Shown in pieces: positions 51,918 to 61,414 of a stretch of DNA of 64,000 nt (the stretch's first letter is position 1; the number at the start of each line of letters is the position of its first letter). The position numbers were made by a program, and so were the translations under genes. Origin of the DNA: Candidatus Saccharimonadota bacterium (GTDB lineage: Bacteria; Patescibacteriota; Saccharimonadia; Saccharimonadales; Saccharimonadaceae); NCBI GenBank assembly GCA_900555265.1, contig UNSL01000003.1, forward strand, positions 47,716 to 111,715. Reading direction: 5' to 3'. The notes beneath the pieces are model-generated. The model was not told the DNA's origin, ran no database searches, and saw nothing but the letters and a program-made list of their open reading frames with translations.

Positions 51918-53444
51918 ATGTCACGATCAAGTACGAAAAAACGGGAGCAAATTGCTTTATTCGCGGCGGCAATTTTAGTAGCAATTGGCGGAATTATTTA
52001 CGAGCTGATTTTAGGCGCAGCTGCGTCATATCTGGTGGGCGATTCGATTTTGAGCTTTAGTCTGGCAACTGGCGTGACGCTGTTCGGTATGGGAATTGGC
52101 TCACTGCTGGTCAATTACATCAAACTTCATCCAGCGACCAGCTTCGCAACGAACGAAATTATTCTGGGATTAATTGGCGGAAATTCGGTGATGCTGATGT
52201 ATTTGGGATTCGTTTTTACGCGTTCGCATTGGCTGATTTTTGCCGTCATAAGTTTGGCAATTGGTATTTGTATCGGGCTGGAAATTCCGCTTTTAATGAA
52301 GATGTTTCAGGAATTCGGACGCAAGTCTTCGGTGAAATTATTTAGCAAGATTTTAGCGCTCGATTATTTTGGGGCGTTAATTGCGTCGCTATTATTTCCG
52401 CTCGTTATGCTTCCGTATCTTGGTTTGATGCGCAGCGCGTATCTGGTGGCAGCTTTGAATATTGGCGTTGCGGTTCTGATTCTTAAGCAAATGAAAGCGT
52501 CGAAAATTGTGATGACAATTAGCGTTATTGCGACAATGTTGCTGGTGGGATTCTTCATTTTCGCGACAGAAATTGAGCACGGAATCGACAAGCGAACGTA
52601 CAAAGATCCGGTGATGTGGCAGCAACAGACGCCGTATCAGAAAATTGTCTTGACTAGATATAAAAATGACACCAGGTTGTTTTTAAACCGCAATCTGCAG
52701 TTTTCCAGCCTTGACGAAGCGCGTTATCATGAAACATTGTCTACTTCCGCTCTGTCTTCAGTCGCCAATCCGAAGCGCGTGCTGATTATGGGCGGTGGCG
52801 ATGGCCTTCTGGCTCGGGACGTTTTGAAATATCCCAGCGTTGAGCATATTACGTTGATTGATATCGATGAAGTGATGACTAATCTGGCGAAAACTAATCA
52901 TCTTCTCACTGATATAAATCAGCGCTCGTTGCATGATCCGCGCGTTTCCATTGTCAATCAAGACGCTTTCCAATTCGCCTTTTCTACCTCAGATAAATAT
53001 GATGTTGTGTTGATTGATTTGGTGGATCCGTCGAATGAAAAATTAGCCAAGTTGTATTCCGAGCAATTATATCGTCAAATCGGTAATATTTTAACGGAGC
53101 GCGGAGTTATGGTGACGCAAGCGACGTCTTCATTTTTCTCTCCGCATGCTTTTTATATGGTGGCAAATACCGTCAAGTCATCTCATCCAGAGCGATATGT
53201 GACGGCGTTTTCGGTTAATGTACCTTCGTTTGGCGAGTGGGGTTTTGTGCTGTCTGCGCCGCAAGCCGAGGTCGTGGCTAGTCAGCCATTGCCGAAAAAC
53301 CTACGATATCAAAACCAGAAATTGCTCACCTTCCTGACTAAACAAAACGCCGTGTCGGTGCCATCTGGACCGACTTCTACGTTGGTTTCTCCGCGGATCA
53401 CCGATGTTTACAATTCCGATATGCGCCAGTGGCGATATGAGTAG
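51918..53444 (+). CDS. speE: Polyamine aminopropyltransferase with N-terminal membrane domain
   Basis: The 508-aa protein has about seven membrane helices (about 12-235) followed by a spermidine-synthase domain (about 250-500). In the latter: NLQFSSLDEARYHETL for substrate binding, VLIMGGGDGLLARDVL for decarboxylated SAM, TLIDIDEVM, and DVVLIDLVDPSN with the catalytic Asp. It transfers aminopropyl to a diamine such as putrescine. The ribosome site is AAGGAG. It converges with the VirD4-like gene. Confidence 0.9.
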   Translation: MSRSSTKKREQIALFAAAILVAIGGIIYELILGAAASYLVGDSILSFSLATGVTLFGMGIGSLLVNYIKLHPATSFATNEIILGLIGGNSVMLMYLGFVFTRSHWLIFAVISLAIGICIGLEIPLLMKMFQEFGRKSSVKLFSKILALDYFGALIASLLFPLVMLPYLGLMRSAYLVAALNIGVAVLILKQMKASKIVMTISVIATMLLVGFFIFATEIEHGIDKRTYKDPVMWQQQTPYQKIVLTRYKNDTRLFLNRNLQFSSLDEARYHETLSTSALSSVANPKRVLIMGGGDGLLARDVLKYPSVEHITLIDIDEVMTNLAKTNHLLTDINQRSLHDPRVSIVNQDAFQFAFSTSDKYDVVLIDLVDPSNEKLAKLYSEQLYRQIGNILTERGVMVTQATSSFFSPHAFYMVANTVKSSHPERYVTAFSVNVPSFGEWGFVLSAPQAEVVASQPLPKNLRYQNQKLLTFLTKQNAVSVPSGPTSTLVSPRITDVYNSDMRQWRYE

Positions 53445-53447
53445 TTT

Positions 53448-56096
53448 TTAGGCGGCGGTAGCGCTCTTTTTTCGTCGGCGACGTCGTCTTTTTGGCGTGG
53501 CTGAAGCTAGCGGTGTAACTGTGCTAATTGCGGTTTCTGTAGGTGTGTTATTGTTGCTGCGAATTTGCAAAACAACTTCGCCATCGTTTGCTGCGGGTTG
53601 CTGCTTTTCCGGTTGGCTATTGACCGCTGGAGCGTTGTTTACGGGCTGCGACTGAGGTTTGGCGGGTTGCTTTTTTTGGTTGCGAATAGGCTTTATTGTA
53701 GCATCAATTTCCTTCTCGACATCTTCCCTGTTTCGCGAATACATGCGACGCGAATGTTCAATAATGTGCGGCGTATTGTCGGCTTGGCTTGGTGGAAGTT
53801 CCAATGTGCGGGCAGAAAACGCCGGAGTTTTCTCACCGCCAATAACCATATTGACAACGAAATTACGATTGTGCATTTGAAGTAGATCGATTGACTCAAA
53901 GTTCGGCTCGAATTGCTTGGCAAGAATCGGTGCATCGTCAGCAGAAACTCGGAAAGAAATCATGGTGCCGACGTTTCCGAAAACTGCGTCGCGAACCGTG
54001 TCGCTCATCTGAGAAATGTACTGATTGGCAACGGTTAAATTAAGGCCATATTTTCGAGCCTCGGATAGAATAGTTGCAAACGAATCGGTGGCGAAGTTCT
54101 GGAACTCGTCGACGTAGAGATAGAATGGACGGCGGTCGCGGACGTCAGGAATGTCGCTTCGAGACATGGCGGCAAGCTGGATTTTTGTGACCAAAAACGA
54201 ACCGAGGATGGCGGCATTATCTTCACCGATAAGACCTTTGGACAGATTGACAATTAGAATCTTTCCCTCGTCCATAATCTGGCGAATATTGAACGTGGAT
54301 TTTGGCTGTCCGATAATATTGCGAATGATTGGATTGGCGGTGAAAGCTCCGACTTTATTTAAGACTGGCGCAATCGCCTCGGCGACAAACTTGTCATTCC
54401 AGCTGGCAAATTCAACATTCCAGAATTGCAGAACCACGGTGTCTTGGCAATAAGTCAGCGTTTCTTTTCGGAATTCCTTATCTGTTAGCATGCGAGTAAT
54501 GTCAAGCATCGTCGCTTCTGGTCGGTCCAGCAAAGCTAAAATAGTGTACCGTAAAATATATTCAAGTCGCGGTCCCCATGAATCGCCGAAAATACGCTTC
54601 AAAACGCCGATGATTTCTGATGAGATGTTGGTTTTTTGGTTCGGGTTCGTGACCTCTAATGGGTTGAATCCCAGAGGATACGCGGTGTCGGCTGGATTAA
54701 AATAGATCACGTCGTTCAATCGGCTGCCAGGGATAAATTTCATATTGTTGATCGCGAAGTCGCCGTGCGGGTCGATGATGGCATATCCTTGATTATGGAA
54801 AATGTCGCTTAAGGCAAAGAGCTCTAATAGTCCACTTTTTCCGGCGCCCGTTTGCCCGATTATGTAAACGTGGCGTGAGCGGTCATAGCGCAACATGCCG
54901 AATTGGTGGCTGATGCCGCGGAAGTTAGTGACGCCAAAGGCAGAAATTTGGTCATCGTTGACATCTTCGCCGGTTAAGACTGGCAATTTGGACGGCGGTT
55001 CTGCGGTTTTGGAGCTTGCCCAAACTATATTTGGCGTTTCAACGTTGGTGTGCGGCAAGTGAAAAACTGACGCCAATTCTTCTATATTTAAGATAAAACC
55101 GTCGCCGATGAACGAACGCTTGCGATATTTATCAATAAATTCTTTGCCAAACGCACCCTTGACGGCGCGAAATCCGTTGAGATTTGTTGAGTTGAACTGC
55201 TTAAACGTACCGACGAGCGCCTGCATACGAAGCTTGGCATTTGTCTGACTTTCGCCCATATAAACCAAGCGAATTTTTACTTCATAGCCGAGCTTGGTCG
55301 CCTTTTTTTCTGCTTCAGAAATGCGAGTTTTATCGCGGTCCGACAGCTCGATTTTGGCTGATTGCCCGACTCCCTGCTCTGGCGGCTGCCACAGCGCGCC
55401 AAGTACACCGATTAACCATTGCATACTGCCGCCGAATCCTGGCAAGGAAAACATTCGTCCATTTTTTATGCTATTGATATATCGGTCAGCGGCGTTTTGC
55501 CAGTCATCTGGGATCGGTCTGACCAGTACCTGAATCCACAATTCTTCGCCGGTGGTTTCCAATTTCGCCAGCGTGCCCGTAATGCCTGCCAGCGGATCGA
55601 CTTCGAAGTTTTGAAAGGTGCGAATCGGGAGAAATTCATCTGTGGTTAATGTCAATTCTGTCGAGTAAGCAACTTCGTGGTTGCGCTCATGCTCGGTGTA
55701 ATCTTCGTCGGCTTGGTGAATTTGAACGGTTGGGTATTGAGAATAAATCTGTCCTTCGACAAAACTTTGCAAGGTTTTTGGCACCCAAACGTAAAAGCGA
55801 ATTTGCCCATTAACTGAGGCGATTTCAAAGCTGATGTGCTCTTGATGTCCGCCAGATAATCGCAATTCTTTATTATCGCGAAGAATTCCGTGTAGTGAAG
55901 CGAATAGTTGCTCGGCAGCAAGCTCTTGTTTGTCATTTGTGCGTGGGATTTCCAGAACCAAAAGTACACTCTCAACTGGGGTGAAGTCTTCGATCTTCCG
56001 ATAATTTCGCCACGTCAAAAACATCAGGACTGCCACAATTGGCATCCAAACATACCATTGTAATAACGTACCGATGATCCAAGAAATAATCTGCAT
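53448..56096 (-). CDS. VirD4/TraG-like type IV coupling ATPase
   Basis: The 882-aa protein has N-terminal hydrophobic helices (about 2-30), a large mixed domain, and an ATPase domain with Walker A IGQTGAGKSGLLELF (about 412-426), AIIDPHGDF, Walker B PFYLYVDEFQNFATDSF (about 666-682) and the TraG-like ANQYISQM. The tail is Pro/Gln/Asn-rich and ends in a basic cluster (RRRRRRKK). Coupling ATPases hand DNA or protein to a secretion channel. No relaxase or other T4SS gene is in the window. Leader is very short (TTGCAA-17-GATAAT just upstream). Confidence 0.85.
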   Translation of the reverse strand: MQIISWIIGTLLQWYVWMPIVAVLMFLTWRNYRKIEDFTPVESVLLVLEIPRTNDKQELAAEQLFASLHGILRDNKELRLSGGHQEHISFEIASVNGQIRFYVWVPKTLQSFVEGQIYSQYPTVQIHQADEDYTEHERNHEVAYSTELTLTTDEFLPIRTFQNFEVDPLAGITGTLAKLETTGEELWIQVLVRPIPDDWQNAADRYINSIKNGRMFSLPGFGGSMQWLIGVLGALWQPPEQGVGQSAKIELSDRDKTRISEAEKKATKLGYEVKIRLVYMGESQTNAKLRMQALVGTFKQFNSTNLNGFRAVKGAFGKEFIDKYRKRSFIGDGFILNIEELASVFHLPHTNVETPNIVWASSKTAEPPSKLPVLTGEDVNDDQISAFGVTNFRGISHQFGMLRYDRSRHVYIIGQTGAGKSGLLELFALSDIFHNQGYAIIDPHGDFAINNMKFIPGSRLNDVIYFNPADTAYPLGFNPLEVTNPNQKTNISSEIIGVLKRIFGDSWGPRLEYILRYTILALLDRPEATMLDITRMLTDKEFRKETLTYCQDTVVLQFWNVEFASWNDKFVAEAIAPVLNKVGAFTANPIIRNIIGQPKSTFNIRQIMDEGKILIVNLSKGLIGEDNAAILGSFLVTKIQLAAMSRSDIPDVRDRRPFYLYVDEFQNFATDSFATILSEARKYGLNLTVANQYISQMSDTVRDAVFGNVGTMISFRVSADDAPILAKQFEPNFESIDLLQMHNRNFVVNMVIGGEKTPAFSARTLELPPSQADNTPHIIEHSRRMYSRNREDVEKEIDATIKPIRNQKKQPAKPQSQPVNNAPAVNSQPEKQQPAANDGEVVLQIRSNNNTPTETAISTVTPLASATPKRRRRRRKKSATAA

Positions 56097-56105
56097 TATG
56101 TGTAA

Positions 56106-56134
56106 ATTATCTCACCTCTGAAAGAAGTTTGCAA
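56106..56134 (-). promoter_or_regulatory. Promoter TTGCAA-17-GATAAT of the VirD4-like gene
   Basis: On the minus strand TTGCAA (56134-56129) and GATAAT (56111-56106) are 17 nt apart; the ATG is 9 nt downstream. Confidence 0.5.
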
Positions 56135-56140
56135 CTTAGC

Positions 56141-57193
56141 TTAAGCGGCTTCTTCAAAAACGTACGTGGCTTTAGCGACGCGTTTGAATTGTGGCTTTGA
56201 TTGAAGGTTTAATAGAATAGTAGTTTCCTTGACTTGTCGTTTGTCGAGGACTTGACGAACGATTTCATCACGGTGAAGCGGAGTTTCGGAATTCTTCAAA
56301 ATATCGGTAATGATATCTGCTACAGTTCCGCGGCTGTAGCCCCAGCTGGCAAGCGCGTAAATGCCGCGACCGATTAGAACAAAGCGCTTGTCCTTAATAA
56401 GTTCGTTGTGAATTGCCTGCGTCGTGACGCTTCGGCGGTTAAATTCGCTGTCCCGAATCCCCTTGGCGATGTCGGAAAAATGCATCGGTGAGCCATTCGT
56501 GTCCAGAACGACGTAGATTTTATCGCGGATGTTCTTTGGGTTAACGGCTGGCCATTTGGCTAGTCCCCACTGATCGTTTAAGCTGGCTAATTTTTTGCTA
56601 ACAGTAGCCAAGGCTGCGATGTTTGAAGGATGTTCATAGTCCAATTTTTTGTGCAATTCTTCCGCAGTAACGGGCTCGCCGTGTTTTTTGATCGTTTTGA
56701 CAACTTCTTCGACTCGTGCTCTAATCTGCTTTTCATTGCCGAGAGTGTCAATTGCTGCCGCTTGGTAATAATCGTCATTCTCTGTAACAATCGTGATGTT
56801 TTCTGCCAGCTCAGAAATGAACGCCACACGAGCGCGGTCAATCGCAGTAGCTTCTTTACCGAGGAAATGCGATGCCAAATCCTGCATGCGCGCAACTCGT
56901 CCCATCTCAGACAAACTCGAAGTAATTTCTTTTTCCATAGCAATAACCGAAGGAAGTTCTCCCTCGGCGACAGCTGCACGTAGACGTGTTAAGATTGCTT
57001 TTTCTAGCTGACGAACGCGCTCGCGAGTAATGCCGAACATATCGCCAATTAACTCTAACGTTTCTTTTCGGTCATACAAACCAAATCGTCGAGAAATAAT
57101 TTCCTTCTCGCGCTCTTGCGGAATCTTAGAAATAATAGTATCGACGACAGAATTTAATTTGGCGCTTTGCTCGGTTTTTGCTGTCTCGCTCAT
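56141..57193 (-). CDS. Sigma-region-4 / HARE-HTH fusion transcription factor
   Basis: The 350-aa protein opens with a sigma-70 region 4: IPQEREKEIISRRFGLYDR (about 24-42) and ETLELIGDMFGITRERVRQLEKAI (in pieces, about 44-67), but has no regions 1-3. After a helical linker come winged-helix modules; the clearest is HARE-HTH (about 230-285: GSPMHFSDIAKGIRD, then KRFVLIGRGIYALASWG), as in the RNA polymerase delta subunit, with a second, weaker one at the C-terminus. It could bind -35 elements or RNA polymerase without being a full sigma factor. A possible 5-codon ORF (MFLVA) overlaps its start. Confidence 0.8.
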   Translation of the reverse strand: MSETAKTEQSAKLNSVVDTIISKIPQEREKEIISRRFGLYDRKETLELIGDMFGITRERVRQLEKAILTRLRAAVAEGELPSVIAMEKEITSSLSEMGRVARMQDLASHFLGKEATAIDRARVAFISELAENITIVTENDDYYQAAAIDTLGNEKQIRARVEEVVKTIKKHGEPVTAEELHKKLDYEHPSNIAALATVSKKLASLNDQWGLAKWPAVNPKNIRDKIYVVLDTNGSPMHFSDIAKGIRDSEFNRRSVTTQAIHNELIKDKRFVLIGRGIYALASWGYSRGTVADIITDILKNSETPLHRDEIVRQVLDKRQVKETTILLNLQSKPQFKRVAKATYVFEEAA

Positions 57194-57253
57194 GCTACTA
57201 GAAACATCCTCTCTGCCTCACCACAGGTTATATTGATTGAAAATATGTTTTTA

Positions 57254-57282
57254 ATTATACAATTGCATTTGACAAAAGTCAA
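57254..57282 (-). promoter_or_regulatory. Consensus promoter TTGACT-17-TATAAT with palindrome
   Basis: On the minus strand TTGACT (57282-57277) and TATAAT (57259-57254) are 17 nt apart. The -35 overlaps the palindrome TTGAC-TTTT-GTCAA followed by ATG, very like that at 61415-61432. Leader about 54 nt. Confidence 0.75.
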
Positions 57283-57393
57283 TAGATAAATGCCATAATT
57301 GCTGATATAAATTATAGCATTTATTTTACGTTTTTTGCAATAGATTATATGAAGAGTTTTTATTATCCGGAATTATTGGATAGTATGAAAACG

Positions 57394-59739
57394 CTATTTC
57401 TTTTTAGCGGATGTTTTGGTGGCTTTTTTAACTACGCGTTTGCGAGTTGGTTTCGCTGTCGTAGTGCTTAATAACTCCAGAGCTTTTTCGTGAGTAATAG
57501 TTTTCGGATCCGTGTCTTTAGGAATTTTGACATTTTTGGTGCCGTTGGTTATGTATGGACCAAATCGTCCATTGAGAACCTTAATTCCATCTGGAAATTC
57601 GGCAATATTCTTAGCGGCTTCGGCTTCTAATTTGGCGGCGTAAAGTTCGCGTGCCTTTTCTAAAGTAATGCTGTGAGGATCTTCTGGCTTAATTGAAACG
57701 AATAATTTACCAACTTGAATGTATGGACCGAATCGTCCAATATTCGCCTTGATGTCTTGACCGTCTTCTGTTTGACCAACGATGCGTGGCAATTTGAACA
57801 TCTCCAGTGCTTGCTCCAGAGTAACTGTCTCAATTTTCGCGCCCTTTGGCAGCGGCGCAAAACGTGGCTTTTCGTCGCTGTCAGTTTCGCCAAGTTGTAA
57901 CATTGGACCGAATCGCCCAAATCGCGCGATGATCGGCTTATTCGTCTTCGGATCAATTCCCACTTCACGATTAGCGCCGACTTTACTTCGGTCGATCCCG
58001 CCAGATTGCTCGATTAATTTATGGAAAGGCGTGTAAAATCCGTGCAACATTGCGCTTTTTTCCAGATTAGCACCGGCAATTTTGTCAAATTCCGTTTCAA
58101 CATTGGCGGTAAAATCGTAATCGACAATTTGCGTAAAGTGGTCCGTCAGGAAATCGGCAATCAGTTCGCCGCTCGGCGTTGGAATAAGTTTGCCGCGTGT
58201 CGAGCCAGTTTTTTCCTGGACAATACTTCGGCTAACTTCCTCGCCGTTATAGTTCAGGACAATCACGTCGCGTGGTTGACCTTCGCTGTCGCCTTTTTCA
58301 ACATAGCCGCGAGTCTGCACGGTGTCGATAATCGTAGCGTAAGTTGACGGACGTCCGATTCCAAGCTCCTCCAGTTTCTTGACTAGCGAACCTTCGGTGT
58401 AGCGAGCTGGCGGTCTGGTGAATGTTTGACGAGCTGTAATGTCGTGAGAATTGACTTCATCGCCAGACTGTAACTTCGGCAGAAGCTCATCTTTATTGCC
58501 GCCGTAAACGCGCAAAAATCCATCAAACGTAATAACTTCGCCCTTTGCCTCAAACTGAGCAGGTTTTTTGCTCTTAGGTAAATTATCGCCTTTGATGTCA
58601 ATTGTGATAGTCGTTTTTTCTAGCTTCGCTGGCGACATTTGCGACGCTAAAGTTCGGCGTCGAATTAGGTCGTATAATTTCTGGTCATAGCTATTATTAG
58701 ACGCGGTTTCCAGAGTGATGTCTGTCGGGCGAATGGCTTCGTGGGCTTCTTGGGCGGATGCGGATTTGGTCTTAAATTTGCGAACCGTTGAGTAATCTGG
58801 ACCGTAAAGACGCTTGATAAAATCGGTGGCCGCCGCGATGGCTTGACCGCTCAAATTCACCGAGTCAGTACGCATATAGGTGATTTTTCCGTCTTGGTAT
58901 AATTTTTGCGCCGAAGCCATAGTTGCTTTGGAGCTGAAGCCGAGTTTAGAATTGGCTTCCTGCTGCAAGGTTGACGTGGTAAATGGCGCCGCTGGATTTC
59001 TGGTCCCAGGAGTTTTTGAGATATCGCTAACAACAAATTCGGCAGGTTTCAGACTATTTAAGAACTCGTTTGCCGCTTCTTCTGTATCGAATTTTTGATT
59101 AAGTTCGGCCTTGAATTCTTGATTGTCGTGAATAAAAATGGCGGTAACTTTGAACTGAGAATTGCCCTCAAACTTCATAATTTCTCGTTCGCGCTCAACT
59201 AGTAATCGCACTGCTGGACTCTGAACGCGACCAGCCGACTTGCCGCCCGGAACTTTCTGCCAGACGACTGGGCTGAGCTCAAAACCAACCAGCCGGTCAA
59301 GAATTTGCCTGGCTTGTTGCGCTTGAACCAAATTCATATCCACGGTTCGCGGATTCTTAATTGCATTAGTTATGGCATCTTTGGTGATCTCATGAAAGAC
59401 GATTCGCTTAGTCGTTTCAATTGGAAGATTCAGCACCTTACACAAATGCCAAGCAATGGCCTCTCCTTCGCGGTCTTCATCGGTTGCGAGCCAAACATTT
59501 TCCTTGCCAACTGCCTTGACATTTTTCTTTAGCTCGGTGATAACTTTCTTTTTTTCAGGATCAACTTCATAGATTGCGAAAAAATCGTTAGCCACGTCAA
59601 TCGGCGGCGTTCCATCCTTCGTCTTTTTAACAATCGAGCGAATATGCCCCACGCTAGACAAGACGTGAAAATCCTTGCCGAGGTATTTCTCGATGGTTTT
59701 AGCTTTGGCCGGTGACTCGACGATAACGAGATTTTTCAT
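57394..59739 (-). CDS. topA: DNA topoisomerase I
   Basis: The 781-aa type IA enzyme relaxes negative supercoils. It has the Toprim start NLVIVESPAKAKTIEKYLG, the acidic DEDREGEAIAWHL motif (about 71-84), the active Tyr in GKITYMRTDSVNLS (about 292-305), and EELGIGRPSTYATII. In place of Cys-type zinc fingers the C-terminus has repeats with a RFGPxxxxG core (four copies about 630-760) and a Lys-rich tail. The ATG lies 8 nt after TATAAT, so the mRNA is probably leaderless. Confidence 0.95.
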   Translation of the reverse strand: MKNLVIVESPAKAKTIEKYLGKDFHVLSSVGHIRSIVKKTKDGTPPIDVANDFFAIYEVDPEKKKVITELKKNVKAVGKENVWLATDEDREGEAIAWHLCKVLNLPIETTKRIVFHEITKDAITNAIKNPRTVDMNLVQAQQARQILDRLVGFELSPVVWQKVPGGKSAGRVQSPAVRLLVEREREIMKFEGNSQFKVTAIFIHDNQEFKAELNQKFDTEEAANEFLNSLKPAEFVVSDISKTPGTRNPAAPFTTSTLQQEANSKLGFSSKATMASAQKLYQDGKITYMRTDSVNLSGQAIAAATDFIKRLYGPDYSTVRKFKTKSASAQEAHEAIRPTDITLETASNNSYDQKLYDLIRRRTLASQMSPAKLEKTTITIDIKGDNLPKSKKPAQFEAKGEVITFDGFLRVYGGNKDELLPKLQSGDEVNSHDITARQTFTRPPARYTEGSLVKKLEELGIGRPSTYATIIDTVQTRGYVEKGDSEGQPRDVIVLNYNGEEVSRSIVQEKTGSTRGKLIPTPSGELIADFLTDHFTQIVDYDFTANVETEFDKIAGANLEKSAMLHGFYTPFHKLIEQSGGIDRSKVGANREVGIDPKTNKPIIARFGRFGPMLQLGETDSDEKPRFAPLPKGAKIETVTLEQALEMFKLPRIVGQTEDGQDIKANIGRFGPYIQVGKLFVSIKPEDPHSITLEKARELYAAKLEAEAAKNIAEFPDGIKVLNGRFGPYITNGTKNVKIPKDTDPKTITHEKALELLSTTTAKPTRKRVVKKATKTSAKKK

Positions 59740-59747
59740 AACTTTAT

Positions 59748-59753
59748 ATTATA
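59748..59753 (-). promoter_or_regulatory. TATAAT box of leaderless topA
   Basis: On the minus strand TATAAT ends 8 nt before the topA ATG. Confidence 0.55.
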
Positions 59754-59790
59754 ACAAATCACTATCTAGCTACAACCGCAAAGTGAATTA

Positions 59791-60486
59791 TTACGAGCGA
59801 CCACTGAGGCGACCAAGCATTGCCATTGATCCGAGGGTGCGATTGACATCTGTTATTTGGCGCGGCTCTTCTGGATTTTCTTTTTCCGCGTTGCCGTTAA
59901 TTGCGCGTTCTATATAGGTGCGTGTTGCGTGCGCGGCGGGCAGAAGCGAAGCGGCGAATGCTCCAGCTCCTAGTTTGCGTAGAATCTCGGCGGGCTTTGG
60001 ACTGTTGGTTCGTTTGTCTGCTAATTCGGCGGCGGCATAAGCAACTAAGGCTACCGTTTCCATAGCTAACCCCACCTTCCCTGATTTGGTCGGTCGAGTT
60101 TCAGCTTTCTCGTCGCTGCGTAAATTGGCAATTCCAGTAGCCACGGCGTTTATCGAGTTTAGTATCGCAACGGTGCCAAGAACATACTTTGGAGCCAACT
60201 CTTTTTTATTCATTTCATAGAGGATTTTTGCCATAACTATTTTGTCTGTTGTGGCGTCTAATGCCGCGCCAGTGTTGCTAGTCTGTCCTGTCATGCGCGC
60301 TACTTTGCCGTCCAAGACATCAGCTAATCGCCCGACTGCGCATTCCGCCAGTCCTTTAGCTGTATAGATTTCCTTGGATCCGTGCATCACCAAAGCGGCG
60401 CCAGCTACGCTTATTAAATTAGGAACAGTAAGAACGTCCTTAGCGACTTTACGGACGGCAGGAAATACTTCTCGGGCTTTTTTCAT
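59791..60486 (-). CDS. CDP-alcohol phosphatidyltransferase-like membrane protein
   Basis: The 231-aa protein carries the complete family motif D-G-x2-A-R-x8-G-x3-D-x3-D (DGKVARMTGQTSNTGAALD then ATTD, about 59-81), which binds metal and the CDP-alcohol. Hydrophobic segments lie on both sides. It makes a phospholipid or phospho-polyol; alcohol not known (PgsA-like or inositol-phosphate synthase-like). The C-terminal tail is longer and more charged than in PgsA. Confidence 0.8.
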   Translation of the reverse strand: MKKAREVFPAVRKVAKDVLTVPNLISVAGAALVMHGSKEIYTAKGLAECAVGRLADVLDGKVARMTGQTSNTGAALDATTDKIVMAKILYEMNKKELAPKYVLGTVAILNSINAVATGIANLRSDEKAETRPTKSGKVGLAMETVALVAYAAAELADKRTNSPKPAEILRKLGAGAFAASLLPAAHATRTYIERAINGNAEKENPEEPRQITDVNRTLGSMAMLGRLSGRS

Positions 60487-60524
60487 AGTCCGTATAGTAA
60501 CATCAATTTGTCAAAATAGCAATA

Positions 60525-61394
60525 TTATCGTAGTGTCCAGTTATTTGCCCCGAGAGGTTTGATAACGCCGTTGATTTCTAGCATAGTTAACGCCGTGGCG
60601 AAATCTGACGCGGATAATCCTGATTTTTGTTGGATTTCATCGCCGTCACGAAGCCCTTCTGAGATAAGTTTTATGATGATCACTTCTTCAATTGTTGCGC
60701 TGGCTGCTAATTCTTGACCGTTGCCTTTTTGCAATTTCTCTGGCGCGATGATTGACAAAACGTCGTCGGCGTCTGTCACCAAATACGCTCCTTGTTTTAA
60801 TAAAGTATTACAACCTGCAGACAACGGGCTGGTTATGTTTCCGGGAACTACAAACAAATCTCTTCCCTGATTCAGTGCGTGTGATGCTGTGTTTAATGTG
60901 CCGCTTCGCTCGGCGGCTTCGGTGATAATAATTCCGTCAGCCAGCCCGCTAACCAGCCGATTTCGCTCCAAAAAACTCCAACGATTGACTATTTTATTAT
61001 CGCCCTTCATCCATTCTGAAACGACCGCGCCACCTTGCTCTATGATGCTCATGGCTAATTGATAATTGGTCCGCGGTGAAATATCAGGAAGCTCGTTTGG
61101 GACGACCGCCACGACCGTTCCGCCAGCTTCAATCGCAGCTTTTTGGGCAATACAGTCCACGCCTAACGCCAGCCCACTCACGATTACACATCCGGCTTTT
61201 GCTAGATCTGTTGCTAATCGCTCGGTCACTTCTTTTCCGTAGGCAGACGGCTTACGGGACCCGACGATTGATACAACTGGTGCCTTTGTTTCCGGCAACT
61301 TTCCCATATAACATAAGCTTTTTGGTGGATTGGCAATATGCGCTAATCTCTGGGAGAAAATATGCTTATCTGGTGTAATTCTATTGATTTCCAT
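60525..61394 (-). CDS. dprA: DNA-processing protein DprA
   Basis: I prefer ATG 61394 (MEINRITPDKHIFSQRL); the frame is open to 61421, but that lies inside the palindromic promoter. The 289-aa protein has the DprA Rossmann fold: VSIVGSRKPSAYGKEV, GCVIVSGLALGVDCIAQKAAIEAGG (in pieces), RNRLVSGLADGIIITEAAERSGTLNTA (in pieces), and a C-terminal winged helix (about 225-289). It loads RecA on incoming single strands during natural transformation. Confidence 0.93.
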   Translation of the reverse strand: MEINRITPDKHIFSQRLAHIANPPKSLCYMGKLPETKAPVVSIVGSRKPSAYGKEVTERLATDLAKAGCVIVSGLALGVDCIAQKAAIEAGGTVVAVVPNELPDISPRTNYQLAMSIIEQGGAVVSEWMKGDNKIVNRWSFLERNRLVSGLADGIIITEAAERSGTLNTASHALNQGRDLFVVPGNITSPLSAGCNTLLKQGAYLVTDADDVLSIIAPEKLQKGNGQELAASATIEEVIIIKLISEGLRDGDEIQQKSGLSASDFATALTMLEINGVIKPLGANNWTLR

Positions 61395-61414
61395 AAAAAA
61401 TGTGGTAAAAAGTA

